Positions 14,545-24,385 of a DNA stretch of 64,000 nucleotides are shown here, piece after piece. The notes under the pieces were generated by a model that ran no database searches, was not told the origin of the DNA, and saw nothing but the letters and a program-made list of their open reading frames with translations. Location of the stretch: the NCBI GenBank assembly GCA_036276735.1, contig DASUOH010000023.1:5557-69556 (forward strand). The letters run 5' to 3'. Numbering within the stretch: the first letter of the stretch is position 1; each line of letters opens with the position of its first letter. Both the position numbers and the translations under genes were made by a program. The stretch is from VRUE01 sp036276735. Lineage in GTDB: Bacteria > Actinomycetota > Thermoleophilia > Solirubrobacterales > 70-9.

Positions 14545-15446
14545 TCGTTCCTCGTGAAGATGTAGTCGGCGATCCCCCTCAGGTCACCGCTCTCACCAGC
14601 GGCCTCCGATAGCGCGGCGGTCGCCCTGGCGTGCGATTCAGCGGCCAGCTCACGCGCTCGCTCCAAGCCGAAGAGGCTCACATACGTCAGTTTGCCATGT
14701 CTCTCGTCGCTGCCGCGCGGCTTGCCGAGCTGCTCGTCGCTGCCGGTGACGTCGAGGATGTCGTCGACGATCTGGAAGAGGATCCCGAGCTCGTCGGCAA
14801 AGCGGCGATAGGCCATCGTCTCGGGTTCGCCGGCGGCCTCGAGAATCAAGACGAGGCCGACCGCGGCGGCGATCAACCGCCCCGTCTTCAACGAGTGCAG
14901 CTCGTGCAGCGTCTCGGCATCGGCGGCGTTTCCCGCCACATCGACGTACTGGCCCCCGACCATGCCACCGAGCCCAGTGGCAGCGCTCAACTCGTGCAGC
15001 GCGGCGAGCACCCGCGCCGGGTCGCCCGGCTGGTCGCAGAAGAGGCGGATCGCCTCGGCGAAGAGGCCATCGCCGGAGAGGATCGCGACGTCCTCGCCGA
15101 ACTTGACGTGAGCGGTCGGCTTGCCGCGGCGCAGCTCGTCGTCGTCCATCGCCGGCAGGTCGTCGTGGATCAGCGAGTAGGTATGGATCAGCTCGATCGC
15201 ACAGGCGGCCGGCAGGAAGCGCTCCGGGTCTGCGCCGAGCGCCCGCGCCGTCGCCAGGGCGAGCACCGGTCGGACCCGCTTGCCTCCGGCCAGCAGCGAG
15301 TACCGCATCGCCTCATCCAGCCCTACCGTTGCCGCCACTGCCGGGAACCGCAGGCCCTCAAGGGTCCGGTCGACCAGCGAGCGCAGATCCTCGGGATACG
15401 CGGCGGCCGGGGCCGACTCAGCGATCGTCCCGCTCCCGCGCCTCAC
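14541..15446 (-). CDS. Polyprenyl (farnesyl/geranylgeranyl) diphosphate synthase
   Basis: 301 aa trans-prenyltransferase. The first Asp-rich motif is in LIHDDLPAMDDDELRRGKPT, with the DDxxxxD spacing typical of bacterial farnesyl-type synthases (IspA), and the second is FQIVDDILDVTG. GGKRVRP near residue 54 binds the isopentenyl diphosphate. It condenses isopentenyl units onto allylic diphosphates. Product length cannot be fixed from sequence alone; IspA-like is the most likely. It is coupled to dxs downstream and overlaps the xseB-like gene upstream. Confidence 0.9.
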   Translation of the reverse strand: MRRGSGTIAESAPAAAYPEDLRSLVDRTLEGLRFPAVAATVGLDEAMRYSLLAGGKRVRPVLALATARALGADPERFLPAACAIELIHTYSLIHDDLPAMDDDELRRGKPTAHVKFGEDVAILSGDGLFAEAIRLFCDQPGDPARVLAALHELSAATGLGGMVGGQYVDVAGNAADAETLHELHSLKTGRLIAAAVGLVLILEAAGEPETMAYRRFADELGILFQIVDDILDVTGSDEQLGKPRGSDERHGKLTYVSLFGLERARELAAESHARATAALSEAAGESGDLRGIADYIFTRNE

Positions 15447-15597
15447 GGATGCGACGGTTCGCCTCCTCGACCGCCTCGGCCGAGAGCTCGGCCGCCTCGC
15501 GGGCCAGCTCGGCGGCTCGCTCGTCGCCTGCCTCCGAGCCCTCCAACTCGGCCGCGATCGACTCCAGCCGACTCGAGATCTCGCGCAGCCGACTCAC
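15418..15597 (-). CDS. Small coiled-coil protein at the position of exodeoxyribonuclease VII small subunit
   Basis: 59 aa from a GTG at 15597 that overlaps the nusB stop (GTGA); its own end overlaps the prenyl synthase start. It is a single charged helix (RLREISSRLESIAAELEG..., AVEEANRRIREARERDD). XseB is a small helical protein usually placed between xseA and ispA, so the position fits. However, the usual XseB block (EEALAELEEIVxxLE) is not clear and xseA is absent here. XseB is possible but not established. Confidence 0.5.
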   Translation of the reverse strand: MSRLREISSRLESIAAELEGSEAGDERAAELAREAAELSAEAVEEANRRIREARERDDR

Positions 15598-15995
15598 CGC
15601 GCGCCTCGCTCCTTCACGTCGCCAGGCTGCCGCTCGCGGACCGCGGCCCCGAGCACCCCGTTGACGAAGGCCGGCGCTCCCGCTCCGCAGTACTCCTTGG
15701 CGATCTCAACCGCCTCGTCGATCGCCACCTCGTACGGCACGTCGTCGCTGTGCTCGATCTCGTATAGGGCGACCCGCATCAGGCAGCGCTCCAGCGGCGC
15801 GATTCGCTCCAGCTCCCAGCCGCGCGCGTGCCGTCCGATCGTCTCGTCGAGCCCCTCGCGATGCGCCTCGGCGCCTTCGGCAAGCTCGCGCGTGAAGGGA
15901 CGGGTTTCGGCGATTAGCTCCGAGAGGGGGCGACCGGTCACCTCGCGCTGGTAGCAGGCGAAGACGGCGTCGCGGCGTTGGTCGGAGCGTCGCAT
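15594..15995 (-). CDS. nusB: Transcription antitermination protein NusB
   Basis: 133 aa, all-helical NusB fold. The N-terminal RRDAVFACYQREVTG and the C-terminal block MRVALYEIEHSDDVPYEVAI followed by DEAVEIAKEYCGAGAPAFVNGVL are the family signature. NusB with NusE (S10) binds boxA RNA and promotes rRNA antitermination. It lies downstream of efp and the hybrid kinase and is translationally coupled to the small gene after it. Confidence 0.93.
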   Translation of the reverse strand: MRRSDQRRDAVFACYQREVTGRPLSELIAETRPFTRELAEGAEAHREGLDETIGRHARGWELERIAPLERCLMRVALYEIEHSDDVPYEVAIDEAVEIAKEYCGAGAPAFVNGVLGAAVRERQPGDVKERGAR

Positions 15996-16001
15996 GGCTA
16001 C

Positions 16002-17204
<1,203 letters not shown>

Positions 17205-17276
17205 CGAACGCCATCATGGCGAACCCACACGTTTGTTGCCAGTTAAAACGTCTAAACGTCGACTGGCCGAGTGGCC

Positions 17277-17837
17277 TCAGGCGCGCGAGACGTACTCGCC
17301 GTTGCGAGTGTCGACGCGGATGGTCTCGCCCTCGTTGATGAAGAGCGGCACGTGGACGACGACCCCGGACTCGAGCGTCGCCGGCTTGCTGCCGCCGCCC
17401 GAGGCGGTGTCCCCCTTCACGCCGGGCTCGGTCTGGGTGACCTTCATCTCTACGGCGCTCGGTACCTGGACGTCGCTGGGTCGTTCGTCGACGAAGAGGA
17501 CATCTACCTCGTCGTTGGGCAACACCCATCTCATCGCCTCGCCGACGACCGATGCCGGGATCTCGATCTGCTCATAGTCCTGGCTGTCCATGAAGACTGC
17601 AGCCTCGGCGGAGTCGTAGAGGTACTGCATCTTGCGCGACTCGGTGTGGACCGGCCGGAACTTCTCACCAGCCCTGAACGTTTTGTCCTGCACCGAGCCG
17701 TCGTCGATCTTGCGCAGCTTGGTGCGGACGAAGGCGCCGCCCTTGCCGGGCTTGACGTGCTGGAAGTCGAGGATCTTGTAGACCGACCCGTCGATTTCGA
17801 TGTGCGAGCCGTTCTTGAATTGGTTGGTGGAGATCAC
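17277..17837 (-). CDS. efp: Translation elongation factor P
   Basis: 186 aa from a GTG at 17837; this start gives the standard EF-P N-terminus ISTNQFKNGSHIEIDGSVYK. Domain 1 carries the loop HVKPGKGGAFVRTKLR, where the tip Lys is the residue modified in other species. OB domains II and III follow, and the protein ends GETIRVDTRNGEYVSRA. EF-P relieves ribosome stalling at polyproline, relevant here because several neighbours (MltG, ECF sigma) contain long proline runs. The longer upstream frame is not supported. Confidence 0.95.
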   Translation of the reverse strand: MISTNQFKNGSHIEIDGSVYKILDFQHVKPGKGGAFVRTKLRKIDDGSVQDKTFRAGEKFRPVHTESRKMQYLYDSAEAAVFMDSQDYEQIEIPASVVGEAMRWVLPNDEVDVLFVDERPSDVQVPSAVEMKVTQTEPGVKGDTASGGGSKPATLESGVVVHVPLFINEGETIRVDTRNGEYVSRA

Positions 17838-17900
17838 GGCGGCGAATCCTAGTCGCCGCCGCATCGGTTGGAAGCGGCTGGTGTCTAAGCTCCTGCGAGC

Positions 17901-18383
17901 GTGAAGCACAGCCGAGCCATAGCCCCCTTTCTCGTCGCGATGCTGGCCGTCGCGGCGGTCGCCCACGGCGCCGATGAACCAACGCGCGAGACCTACCTGG
18001 CCACCGTGGAGCCGATCTGTAAAGGCGATCGAGAGGCAACTGAAAGGATCCTCGCCGACACCAAGGACGCGATCCGGGAGGGTCGCCTGGACGCGGCGGG
18101 ACGGCAGCTGATCCGCGCCTCGCGCAGCTTCAACGGGACGATCCGCCGGTTGGTCGCCGTGCCCAGGCCAGCGGCCGACGACGCGAAGCTGCAGAAGTGG
18201 TTCAAATTCCTCCGCATCCTCAGGGATCGGATCCGCCAGACCGGCGTCTATTACAAGGAAGGCAAGAAGCTGCGGGCGACCCACGAATCGATCGCCGCCG
18301 AAAGGACCGGCAACGCCGCCAACAACGTCAGCTTCTCGCTCGGCTTCCGCTACTGCCGGCTGAGTCGCTCGCGGCTGGGCTGA
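17901..18383 (+). CDS. Hypothetical secreted protein
   Basis: 160 aa from a GTG at 17901. A signal peptide (AIAPFLVAMLAVAAVAHGA, cleavage near HGA-DE) is followed by a helical domain with two Cys (EPICKGDREATERIL and FRYCRLSR) that could form a disulfide. Similar secreted helical proteins are common in Thermoleophilia; no function is known. Its last 56 bases overlap the end of the convergent hydrolase-cyclase gene. Confidence 0.65.
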   Translation: MKHSRAIAPFLVAMLAVAAVAHGADEPTRETYLATVEPICKGDREATERILADTKDAIREGRLDAAGRQLIRASRSFNGTIRRLVAVPRPAADDAKLQKWFKFLRILRDRIRQTGVYYKEGKKLRATHESIAAERTGNAANNVSFSLGFRYCRLSRSRLG

Positions 18384-19704
18384 GCCCGGTCGCGAAGACC
18401 CGCCACTCGCCCGGTGCCCCCTTGAGCGTGTGGGTCCCGCGCTCCTCGAATTCGAGGCCGGAGCCGACCACCAGCTCGCGGACCGTGCTCGACACCAGGA
18501 CCTCGCCCGGGCCGGCGAGGGCGCCGATACGCGCCCCGATGTTGACCGCCATGCCGCCGACGTCGTCGCCGATCAGCTCGACCTCGCCGGTGTGGATGCC
18601 GGCTCTCACCTCGATTTCGATCTCCGCCAGCGCGTCACGGATCGAGCAGGCGCAGCGGATCGCCCTCGCCGGCCCGTCGAAGGTGGCGAGGAAGCCGTCG
18701 CCCATCGTCTTAACCTCGCGACCACGATGCACCTTCAGCTGGCGACGAACCAGGGCATCGTGGCGCTCCAGCAGGTCGCGCCAGCGCCGGTCGCCGAGCC
18801 GCGCCGCCAGCTCGGTCGAGCCGACGACATCGGTGAAGAGGACGGTGGCGAGGGCGCGTTCGGGCTCATGCGCGCGGCGACTGCCGACCAGGAACTCCTC
18901 GACCTCGTCGAGCAGCGCCTCCTGATCCCCCACCTGCGCAAGGTGGTCGGCGCCCTCCAGCTCGACGTAGCGGGCGCCGGGGATCCGCTCCGCGAGGAAC
19001 TCGCCCTGCCGCACCGGCGCGATCCGGTCGTCACGGCGGTGCAGGACCAAGGTCGGGACCCGGATGCTGGACAGGATCGCGCGCACGTCGAGCTCGCGGT
19101 AGAGATCCAGCAGGGCAATTGCCCCAGCGGGACTGGTTCCCTGTCGCAGCAGACGTGACCACCAGCGTTCGAACTCAGCGTCGCCAACGGCGCCCGGCCC
19201 CCAGACCCGCAGGCCGACCGGCCCGCCCCACTCACGCCGAATCATCTCGCCCCAGCGGTCCAACCCGTCCTCGGGCAGCCCGAGGTCGTAGTCGGGCGCG
19301 TTGATGAGGCGGGCGAAGGTGCCGTAGAGGACCAGCGAGGCGACCCGCTCCGGATAGGTGGCGGCGAAGAGCATCGACATCGGGCCACCCTCGGAGATGC
19401 CGAGGATCGCCGGCCGCTCGCACCCGGCCGCGTCCAGGACGGCGCGCAGGTCGCCCATCGACTCCTCCAACGTCGGCGGATCGGCGGGCCGGTCCGAGAG
19501 CCCTTGGCCGCGCTTGTCGAAGACGACTACGCGCGCGAACGAGGCGAGGCGGCGGATGAAGCGCGCCGCCGCCGGCTCTTCCCAGAAGACGTCGACATGG
19601 GAGACGAAGCCGGGCACGAAGACGACGTCGAGCGGGCCGTCGCCCAGCACCTTGTAGGCGATGCTGACGCCATCGGAATCGGTGTAGCGGGTCGGGGCTT
19701 CCAT
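18328..19704 (-). CDS. Alpha/beta hydrolase fused to class III adenylate/guanylate cyclase domain
   Basis: 458 aa. Residues about 1-270 are an alpha/beta hydrolase: nucleophile elbow GISEGGP (Ser), acid region LVLHRRDDRI and His in EGADHLAQ. Residues about 285-440 are a CHD cyclase: LATVLFTDVVGSTELAARLGD (first metal Asp), KTMGDGFLATF (second metal Asp) and VNIGARIGALAGPGEVLVS. This fusion is common in actinobacteria, where the hydrolase half may sense or process a small ligand. Cyclase activity is inferred; no cAMP-binding protein is adjacent. The start ATG at 19702-19704 gives MEAPTRYTDSDGVSIAYK, typical of the family. Confidence 0.9.
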   Translation of the reverse strand: MEAPTRYTDSDGVSIAYKVLGDGPLDVVFVPGFVSHVDVFWEEPAAARFIRRLASFARVVVFDKRGQGLSDRPADPPTLEESMGDLRAVLDAAGCERPAILGISEGGPMSMLFAATYPERVASLVLYGTFARLINAPDYDLGLPEDGLDRWGEMIRREWGGPVGLRVWGPGAVGDAEFERWWSRLLRQGTSPAGAIALLDLYRELDVRAILSSIRVPTLVLHRRDDRIAPVRQGEFLAERIPGARYVELEGADHLAQVGDQEALLDEVEEFLVGSRRAHEPERALATVLFTDVVGSTELAARLGDRRWRDLLERHDALVRRQLKVHRGREVKTMGDGFLATFDGPARAIRCACSIRDALAEIEIEVRAGIHTGEVELIGDDVGGMAVNIGARIGALAGPGEVLVSSTVRELVVGSGLEFEERGTHTLKGAPGEWRVFATGLSPAASDSAGSSGSRARS

Positions 19705-19740
19705 AGCCTCTCGCCTACCCCGCCGAGGGTAGTCGTTGTC

Positions 19741-19785
19741 GCTAGGAGCGTTCGGGCTAGGAGCGTGCGGGCTAGGAGCGTTCGG
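19741..19785. repeat. Three tandem 15-bp repeats at the 3' end of the SDR gene
   Basis: GCTAGGAGCGTTCGG occurs three times in a row, the middle copy with one change. The stop codon of the SDR gene lies in the third copy, and the same TAG recurs in each unit. Confidence 0.85.
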
Positions 19786-20578
19786 GCCCGGTGACCGTGG
19801 TCAACGTCTTCGCCGGTCCCCCGGCGAGCGCCCGGCGGACCAGGCGGGGCGCGAGGATGCGGAGGACCGCCGCCAGCGCGTAGGGCCGCGGCACGTAGCG
19901 CTCGGGCTTGCCGCCGAGGCCGCACTCGACGATCGCCTCGGCGACCCGCTCGGGCTTGCCGACGATCCAGCGGGTCAATGCCCGTTCCCGCAGCTCGGTG
20001 GCCGGGAAGCCCTCCGTGGCGACGAAGCCGGGCAGCACCAGGCCGACGTGGACCCCGTGCGGCCGCTCCTCCGCGTAGAGCGAGTCGCTCCAGCCGATCA
20101 GCGCGAACTTGCTCGCCGAGTAAGCGCCGGTGCGGGCGCGTGAGACGCGGCCGGCGGTGCTGGCGACGTTGACGATCGCGCTCGGGGCCGAGGAGCGCAG
20201 GGCCGGCAGCAGCGCCTCGGTGAGGCGTGCGACTGCGTCGAAGTTGAGGTCCATGTGACGGCGAACGTTCTCGTAGCCCTTCTCGGCGAAGGTGCCGCGC
20301 CAGGCGGCGCCGGCGTTGTTGACGAGCAGGCTGAGGCGGCCGCCGTGCTCGCGGTCGAGGTGGGCGCTGATCCGCTCCGGGGCGTCTGCATCGGTCAGGT
20401 CGACCGACAGCCAGGTGGCGCGACACGCCAGCGAGGCGGCCAACGCCCGCAGCCGCTCCTCGCGCCGCGCGACCAGCACCAACTCGACACCCGGCTCGCG
20501 CCCGAGCCGCCTCGCGGTCGCCTCGCCGATCCCGCTCGAGGCGCCCGTAACCAGCGCCGTCCTAGCCCGTTCGCTCAT
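19772..20578 (-). CDS. Short-chain dehydrogenase/reductase
   Basis: 268 aa classical SDR. The cofactor loop TGASSGIGEATARRLGR (about 11-27) is followed by NNAG (about 88-91), the catalytic Ser in VNVASTAGR, and YSASK (Tyr and Lys of the YxxxK site). The sequence LVARREERL after beta-2 suggests NADP preference. The substrate is unknown. It follows the hydrolase-cyclase gene in the opposite direction of reading order but on the same strand, with the tandem repeat between them. Confidence 0.9.
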   Translation of the reverse strand: MSERARTALVTGASSGIGEATARRLGREPGVELVLVARREERLRALAASLACRATWLSVDLTDADAPERISAHLDREHGGRLSLLVNNAGAAWRGTFAEKGYENVRRHMDLNFDAVARLTEALLPALRSSAPSAIVNVASTAGRVSRARTGAYSASKFALIGWSDSLYAEERPHGVHVGLVLPGFVATEGFPATELRERALTRWIVGKPERVAEAIVECGLGGKPERYVPRPYALAAVLRILAPRLVRRALAGGPAKTLTTVTGPERS

Positions 20579-20641
20579 CGCCGCGAACGCTAGTCCAAGC
20601 CGCTGGGACGAGCGGCCACGGCTGGCATACTGCGTCGCGCC

Positions 20642-21691
20642 ATGGCCGAGATCCCCTCACTACTCGACCGCCTGCTGCGCACCATCGCGCCCTCGGGTCA
20701 CGAGGAGCCGGCGGCCGCCGTCTGGCGCGAAGAGGCCTCCTTCGCCTCCCTGGCGGCCGACGGGCTGGGCTCGTCGATCGCCCGACTTGGCGAGGCCTCG
20801 CCGCTGCTCGCCGTGGTCGGCCACATCGACGAGATCGGCTTGGCGATCACCCACATCGACGAGAAGGGCTTCCTCTACTTCTCGCCGCTCGGCGGCTGGG
20901 ACCCGCAGATCCTCGTCGGCCAGCGCGTCTCGATCCGCGCCAGGGACGGCGTCGTGCCCGGCGTGGTTGGCCGCAAGCCGATCCACCTGCTCGAGCCCGA
21001 GCAGCGCAAAAAGGTCGTCGAGCTGAAAGGGCTCCACATCGACATCGGCGCCGGCTCGGGCGAGGAGGCGGCGGAGCTGGTCAGGGTCGGCGATCCTGTC
21101 ACGATCGCCGCCGAGCCGCTGCGGCTGGTCGGCGACCGGCTGGTCGGCAAGTCGATGGACAACCGGCTGGGCGCCTACGTCGCGCTCGAGGCGCTGCGGC
21201 GTTGCAACGAGCGCAGCTCGCTGCGGGGCAGCTTCGCGGCGGTGGCCGCGGTCCAGGAGGAGATCGGTCTTTTCGGGGCGCGCACCTCGGCCTTCGAGGT
21301 CCGCCCCGACCTGGCTGTCGCCGTCGACGTGACCCATGCCACCGACGCGCCCGGCGTCGAGGCCAAGCAGCTGGGCGAGCACCCGCTCGGCTCCGGCCCC
21401 GCGATCAGCCGCGGCTCCACCCTCTCGCCGAAGGTCTTCGAGCTGCTGGTCGAGACGGCGGAGGAGGCGGGGATCGAGCACACGATCGCGGCCAGCGGTC
21501 GCAGCACTTCCACCGACGCCGACGCGATCCAGATCTCCCGCTCGGGAGTGCCGACCGGCCTGGTCTCGATACCCCTCCGCTACATGCACTCGCCGGTCGA
21601 GATGGTCGACCTCGGCGACCTCGAGGCGACGGTCGAGCTGATCGCCGCCTTCGCCGCGCGGCTCGACGGCGGCGTCGACCTCAGCCGCTGA
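20642..21691 (+). CDS. M42 family metallo-aminopeptidase / endoglucanase-like
   Basis: 349 aa. Binuclear zinc ligands typical of M42 (FrvX, glutamyl aminopeptidase) are visible: His in VVGHIDEIG, Asp in GKSMDNRLGAY, the Glu pair in AVQEEIGLFGART, Asp in VAVDVTHATDAP, and His in YMHSPVEMVDL. M42 enzymes are cytoplasmic self-assembling dodecameric aminopeptidases. It is transcribed rightward; its 3' end overlaps the convergent diguanylate cyclase by 11 bases. Confidence 0.88.
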   Translation: MAEIPSLLDRLLRTIAPSGHEEPAAAVWREEASFASLAADGLGSSIARLGEASPLLAVVGHIDEIGLAITHIDEKGFLYFSPLGGWDPQILVGQRVSIRARDGVVPGVVGRKPIHLLEPEQRKKVVELKGLHIDIGAGSGEEAAELVRVGDPVTIAAEPLRLVGDRLVGKSMDNRLGAYVALEALRRCNERSSLRGSFAAVAAVQEEIGLFGARTSAFEVRPDLAVAVDVTHATDAPGVEAKQLGEHPLGSGPAISRGSTLSPKVFELLVETAEEAGIEHTIAASGRSTSTDADAIQISRSGVPTGLVSIPLRYMHSPVEMVDLGDLEATVELIAAFAARLDGGVDLSR

Positions 21692-22835
21692 GCGCCAGCA
21701 CGGCCTGGCGACCGCTCATCACGACCCGGTCGCGACCGCCCGCCTTGGCCGCGTAGAGCGCCGCGTCGGCCTCGCCGACGAGATCGTCGGTGTCGACCGG
21801 GCCGGCGCCTGACACGGCAACGCCGATACTGACGCTGACCGGGACGCCGACCGGACGGCGTTCCCGAACGGCCAGGCGCAGTCGCTCGGCGATCTCCGTA
21901 GCGTCCTCCTCGCCGGCGCCCGGCAGGACGACGAGGATCTCCTCGCCCCCGACGCGGTAAATCGAGTCGCCTGCTCGAAGCGAGGCACGCATCGTGTAGG
22001 CGACGTCCTGAAGGACGGCGTCGCCGGCGGCGTGACCGAGCTGATCGTTGACCCGCTTGAAATGGTCGAGGTCGCAGAGGAGCAGCGCGTGCGAGAGCCC
22101 GTCCTCGCTGCTGCTCGGCTGCCCGTCTAGCTCGGCGAGGCGCTGCTCGAGAGCGCTGCGGTTGCAGAGACCGGTCAGCGGATCGACGGTGGACCGGCGC
22201 CTATGGGCGCGGTCGGACTCGACCAGGGCGCCCGAGAGGATGACCGAGCAGAGGACGAGCGCCGCCGCGGCGAGCACGTGCTGAGAGTTGGCGGAGGCGG
22301 TTTCCGGGTCCAGCCCGTACGTCGAAACCCCAAGCAGGATGAGGATGTAGGCGGCGCCGATGACGATGCCGCGCGGCTCGAAGCGGGCGCCGACCGTGAC
22401 CGCCGGCAGGGCGAACCACATCAGAGCGGGACTTTCCGCGCCTCCCGTCACCACGACGGCATCGGCCAAAAGGAGCGGCAGAATCCCCCAAGCGGTCGCC
22501 ACCCAGACCGCCGGGTGGGTGCTCGTCCGCATGAAGCGGTCGGCGATCGTGAAGCCGGCCAGCCCGACGCTGAGCGGCGCGATCCACCACCAGCCGATGT
22601 CGGAGCTGATCGCCGCGAGGCCGATCGCGAGGATCGCGAAGCAGGCGAGGCGGTAGCGGCGCATCCGCAGCTCCATGTCGATCAGCCGTTCGCGGCGGGC
22701 GCTGTCGCGAACGGCAACCAGCGACTCCTTGGGCGGGGCCGCTTCGGCTTCGCGCGGGGCGCGCAATCTCTCCAACGCAACTTTCACGCCCCTCGCATCG
22801 ACGCGCCGCGGCCGATACTTGAGATTGCAAACCAA
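21681..22835 (-). CDS. Membrane diguanylate cyclase (GGDEF domain)
   Basis: 384 aa. About six hydrophobic helices span residues 60-210 (CFAILAIGLAAISSDI, IAPLSVGLAGFTIADRF, GILPLLLADAVVVTGGA and others). The GGDEF domain begins near DPLTGLCNRSALEQRLAE, with LLLCDLDHFKRVNDQLGHAAGD and the active-site motif GGEEI in YRVGGEEILVVLPG. RAGD, five residues upstream, matches the RxxD inhibitory site, suggesting product feedback. It makes cyclic di-GMP. The TTG-initiated start at 22835 is uncertain; GTG starts lie downstream. Confidence 0.88.
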   Translation of the reverse strand: MVCNLKYRPRRVDARGVKVALERLRAPREAEAAPPKESLVAVRDSARRERLIDMELRMRRYRLACFAILAIGLAAISSDIGWWWIAPLSVGLAGFTIADRFMRTSTHPAVWVATAWGILPLLLADAVVVTGGAESPALMWFALPAVTVGARFEPRGIVIGAAYILILLGVSTYGLDPETASANSQHVLAAAALVLCSVILSGALVESDRAHRRRSTVDPLTGLCNRSALEQRLAELDGQPSSSEDGLSHALLLCDLDHFKRVNDQLGHAAGDAVLQDVAYTMRASLRAGDSIYRVGGEEILVVLPGAGEEDATEIAERLRLAVRERRPVGVPVSVSIGVAVSGAGPVDTDDLVGEADAALYAAKAGGRDRVVMSGRQAVLALSG

Positions 22836-22871
22836 CTCTTAACGTGCTGTTCTGTCTGCGCGCAGGGCCAG

Positions 22872-23930
22872 TCAGTCGACGACGTGCAGCCCCTTGCCCA
22901 ACCCGCTCAGGTTGCGGCAGCCGTCGTCCTCGACGACGACGAGGTCCTCGATCCGCACCCCGAGCTCCCCCGGCAGGTAGACGCCGGGCTCGATCGTCAC
23001 CACTTCGCCCGGCTCCAGCACATCCTCGGAGCGCGGCGAGACGCGGGGCGCCTCGTGCACCTCCAGACCGACGCCGTGCCCGAGTCCATGCCCGAAGCGC
23101 TCGCCGTACCCGGCGGCGGCGATCGGGTCGCGCGCGACCGCGTCGAGCTGCTCACCCCCGACGCCGGCCCGCACGGCAGCAAGCGCCGCTTCCTGCGCTT
23201 CACGGACCACGTCGTAGACGTCCCGCGCTTGCTGGCTGGGCTCTCCGGCGGCGAAGGTGCGGGTGCCGTCGGAGCAGTAGCCGTCGAGCTGCGCGCCCAT
23301 GTCGAAGACGACCAGCTCCCCCGCGCCGATTTGGCGCTCACCGGGCTCGGCGTGCGGCAGGGCTCCGTTCGGACCGGCGGCGACTATCGCGGGAAACGAG
23401 GGATCGCCACCCAGCTCCCTGATTCGCGCTTCGGCGGCGCGGGCCACGTCGCGCTCGCTGCGCCCTGCCAGCCCCCTTTCGACGCTCCACCGCCAGACCT
23501 CGTCGGCCAGCTCCGCTGCCGCGGCGATCGCCTCCAGCTCAGCCTCGTCCTTAACGCGGCGCAAGCGCTCGACGCTGCCGCCGGCCGGAACCAGCTCGAC
23601 GCCGTCGGTCAGTTTCCCGCGCAGGCGCTCGACGTACCGGACCGAGGCGTGGTCGTCCTCGAACCCGGTGCGGCCGGCGAGCCGCTCGGCGATTCCGCCC
23701 AGCCAGTCGTCGCTGATCGTGACGACGTCCCAGCCCTCGACCTCGGCCTCGGCACGCTCGGTGTAGCGGAAGTCGGTGAGGAGGAGCCGCGTTTCGGGAC
23801 CGCAGACGCAAGCGCCGTTGGTGCCGCCGAAGCCGGTGAGGTAACGGACGTTGACCAGGTTGGTGACGAGGATCCGGTCGAGCTCGGCGGCAGCAAGCTG
23901 ACCGGCGAGGCGATCGCCGCGGCCCCTCAT
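22872..23930 (-). CDS. Xaa-Pro aminopeptidase (M24)
   Basis: 352 aa. An N-terminal creatinase-like domain is followed by the pita-bread catalytic fold with all metal ligands: Asp in VVFDMGAQLDGYCSD, Asp in SDGTRTF, His in GHGLGHGVGLEVHE, Glu in VTIEPGVYLPG, and Glu in GVRIEDLVVV. It removes N-terminal residues ahead of proline or serves as a proline dipeptidase. The aroQ-pepP-efp order is common in Gram-positive bacteria. The start ATG overlaps the aroQ stop by 4 bases. Confidence 0.92.
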   Translation of the reverse strand: MRGRGDRLAGQLAAAELDRILVTNLVNVRYLTGFGGTNGACVCGPETRLLLTDFRYTERAEAEVEGWDVVTISDDWLGGIAERLAGRTGFEDDHASVRYVERLRGKLTDGVELVPAGGSVERLRRVKDEAELEAIAAAAELADEVWRWSVERGLAGRSERDVARAAEARIRELGGDPSFPAIVAAGPNGALPHAEPGERQIGAGELVVFDMGAQLDGYCSDGTRTFAAGEPSQQARDVYDVVREAQEAALAAVRAGVGGEQLDAVARDPIAAAGYGERFGHGLGHGVGLEVHEAPRVSPRSEDVLEPGEVVTIEPGVYLPGELGVRIEDLVVVEDDGCRNLSGLGKGLHVVD

Positions 23931-24385
23931 CGTTGCGTCACGTCGAGCTGGCGGGCGAGCGTCTGGAGGGCGTCGCGATACCCGTCCGACCCCCTACCCG
24001 CGACCTTTTCAAGCGCCAATCCCTCGAAGACCGACACCCTGCGCCACTCCTCGCGCGACTCGATATCGGAGAGGTGGACCTCGACGGTCGGCAGGCCGGT
24101 TAGCTCCAGGGCGTCGGCGATCGCTCGGCTGTAGTGGGTCCAGGCGCCGGCATTGAGGACGATCGCGTCGCACATGTCCGGCAGGCGGTGCAGGTATTCG
24201 ACGAACTCGCCCTCGGCGTTGGTCTGAAAGAAGATCGCTTCCAGGTGCAGCTCGCGCGCCCAGCGTTGGATCTTCGTCTCGAGCTCGGGCAACGAGACGC
24301 CGCCGTAGATAGCGGGGTCGCGGCGGTCGAGCACGTTGAAGTTGACCCCATGCATGACGGCGACGCGGTTGTGGGCGCTGGTCAT
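23927..24385 (-). CDS. aroQ: 3-dehydroquinate dehydratase, type II
   Basis: 152 aa, the usual size for this dodecameric type II enzyme of the shikimate pathway. Family blocks are present with some changes: MHGVNFNVLDRRDPAIYG (usual HGPNLNLLGxRxPxxYG; the Tyr base is kept), QTNAEGEFVEYLH, NAGAWTHYSRAIADAL and EVHLSDIESREEWRRVSVFEG (His and Arg kept). It is coupled to aroKB and pepP by 4-base overlaps at both ends. Confidence 0.9.
   Translation of the reverse strand: MTSAHNRVAVMHGVNFNVLDRRDPAIYGGVSLPELETKIQRWARELHLEAIFFQTNAEGEFVEYLHRLPDMCDAIVLNAGAWTHYSRAIADALELTGLPTVEVHLSDIESREEWRRVSVFEGLALEKVAGRGSDGYRDALQTLARQLDVTQR

Noticed and set aside
13606..14565. A 319-codon open frame on the plus strand opposite dxs
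   Set aside because: It is a shadow of the strongly supported dxs gene: its composition is typical of antisense GC-rich frames and no domain is visible.
17277..18284. 335-codon version of the efp gene with an N-terminal extension
   Set aside because: The extension runs antisense to a convincing secreted-protein gene, and the GTG at 17837 gives the normal EF-P start.
22203..24134. 643-codon plus-strand frame opposite the diguanylate cyclase and pepP
   Set aside because: It is the antisense shadow of two well-supported genes and has no domain of its own.
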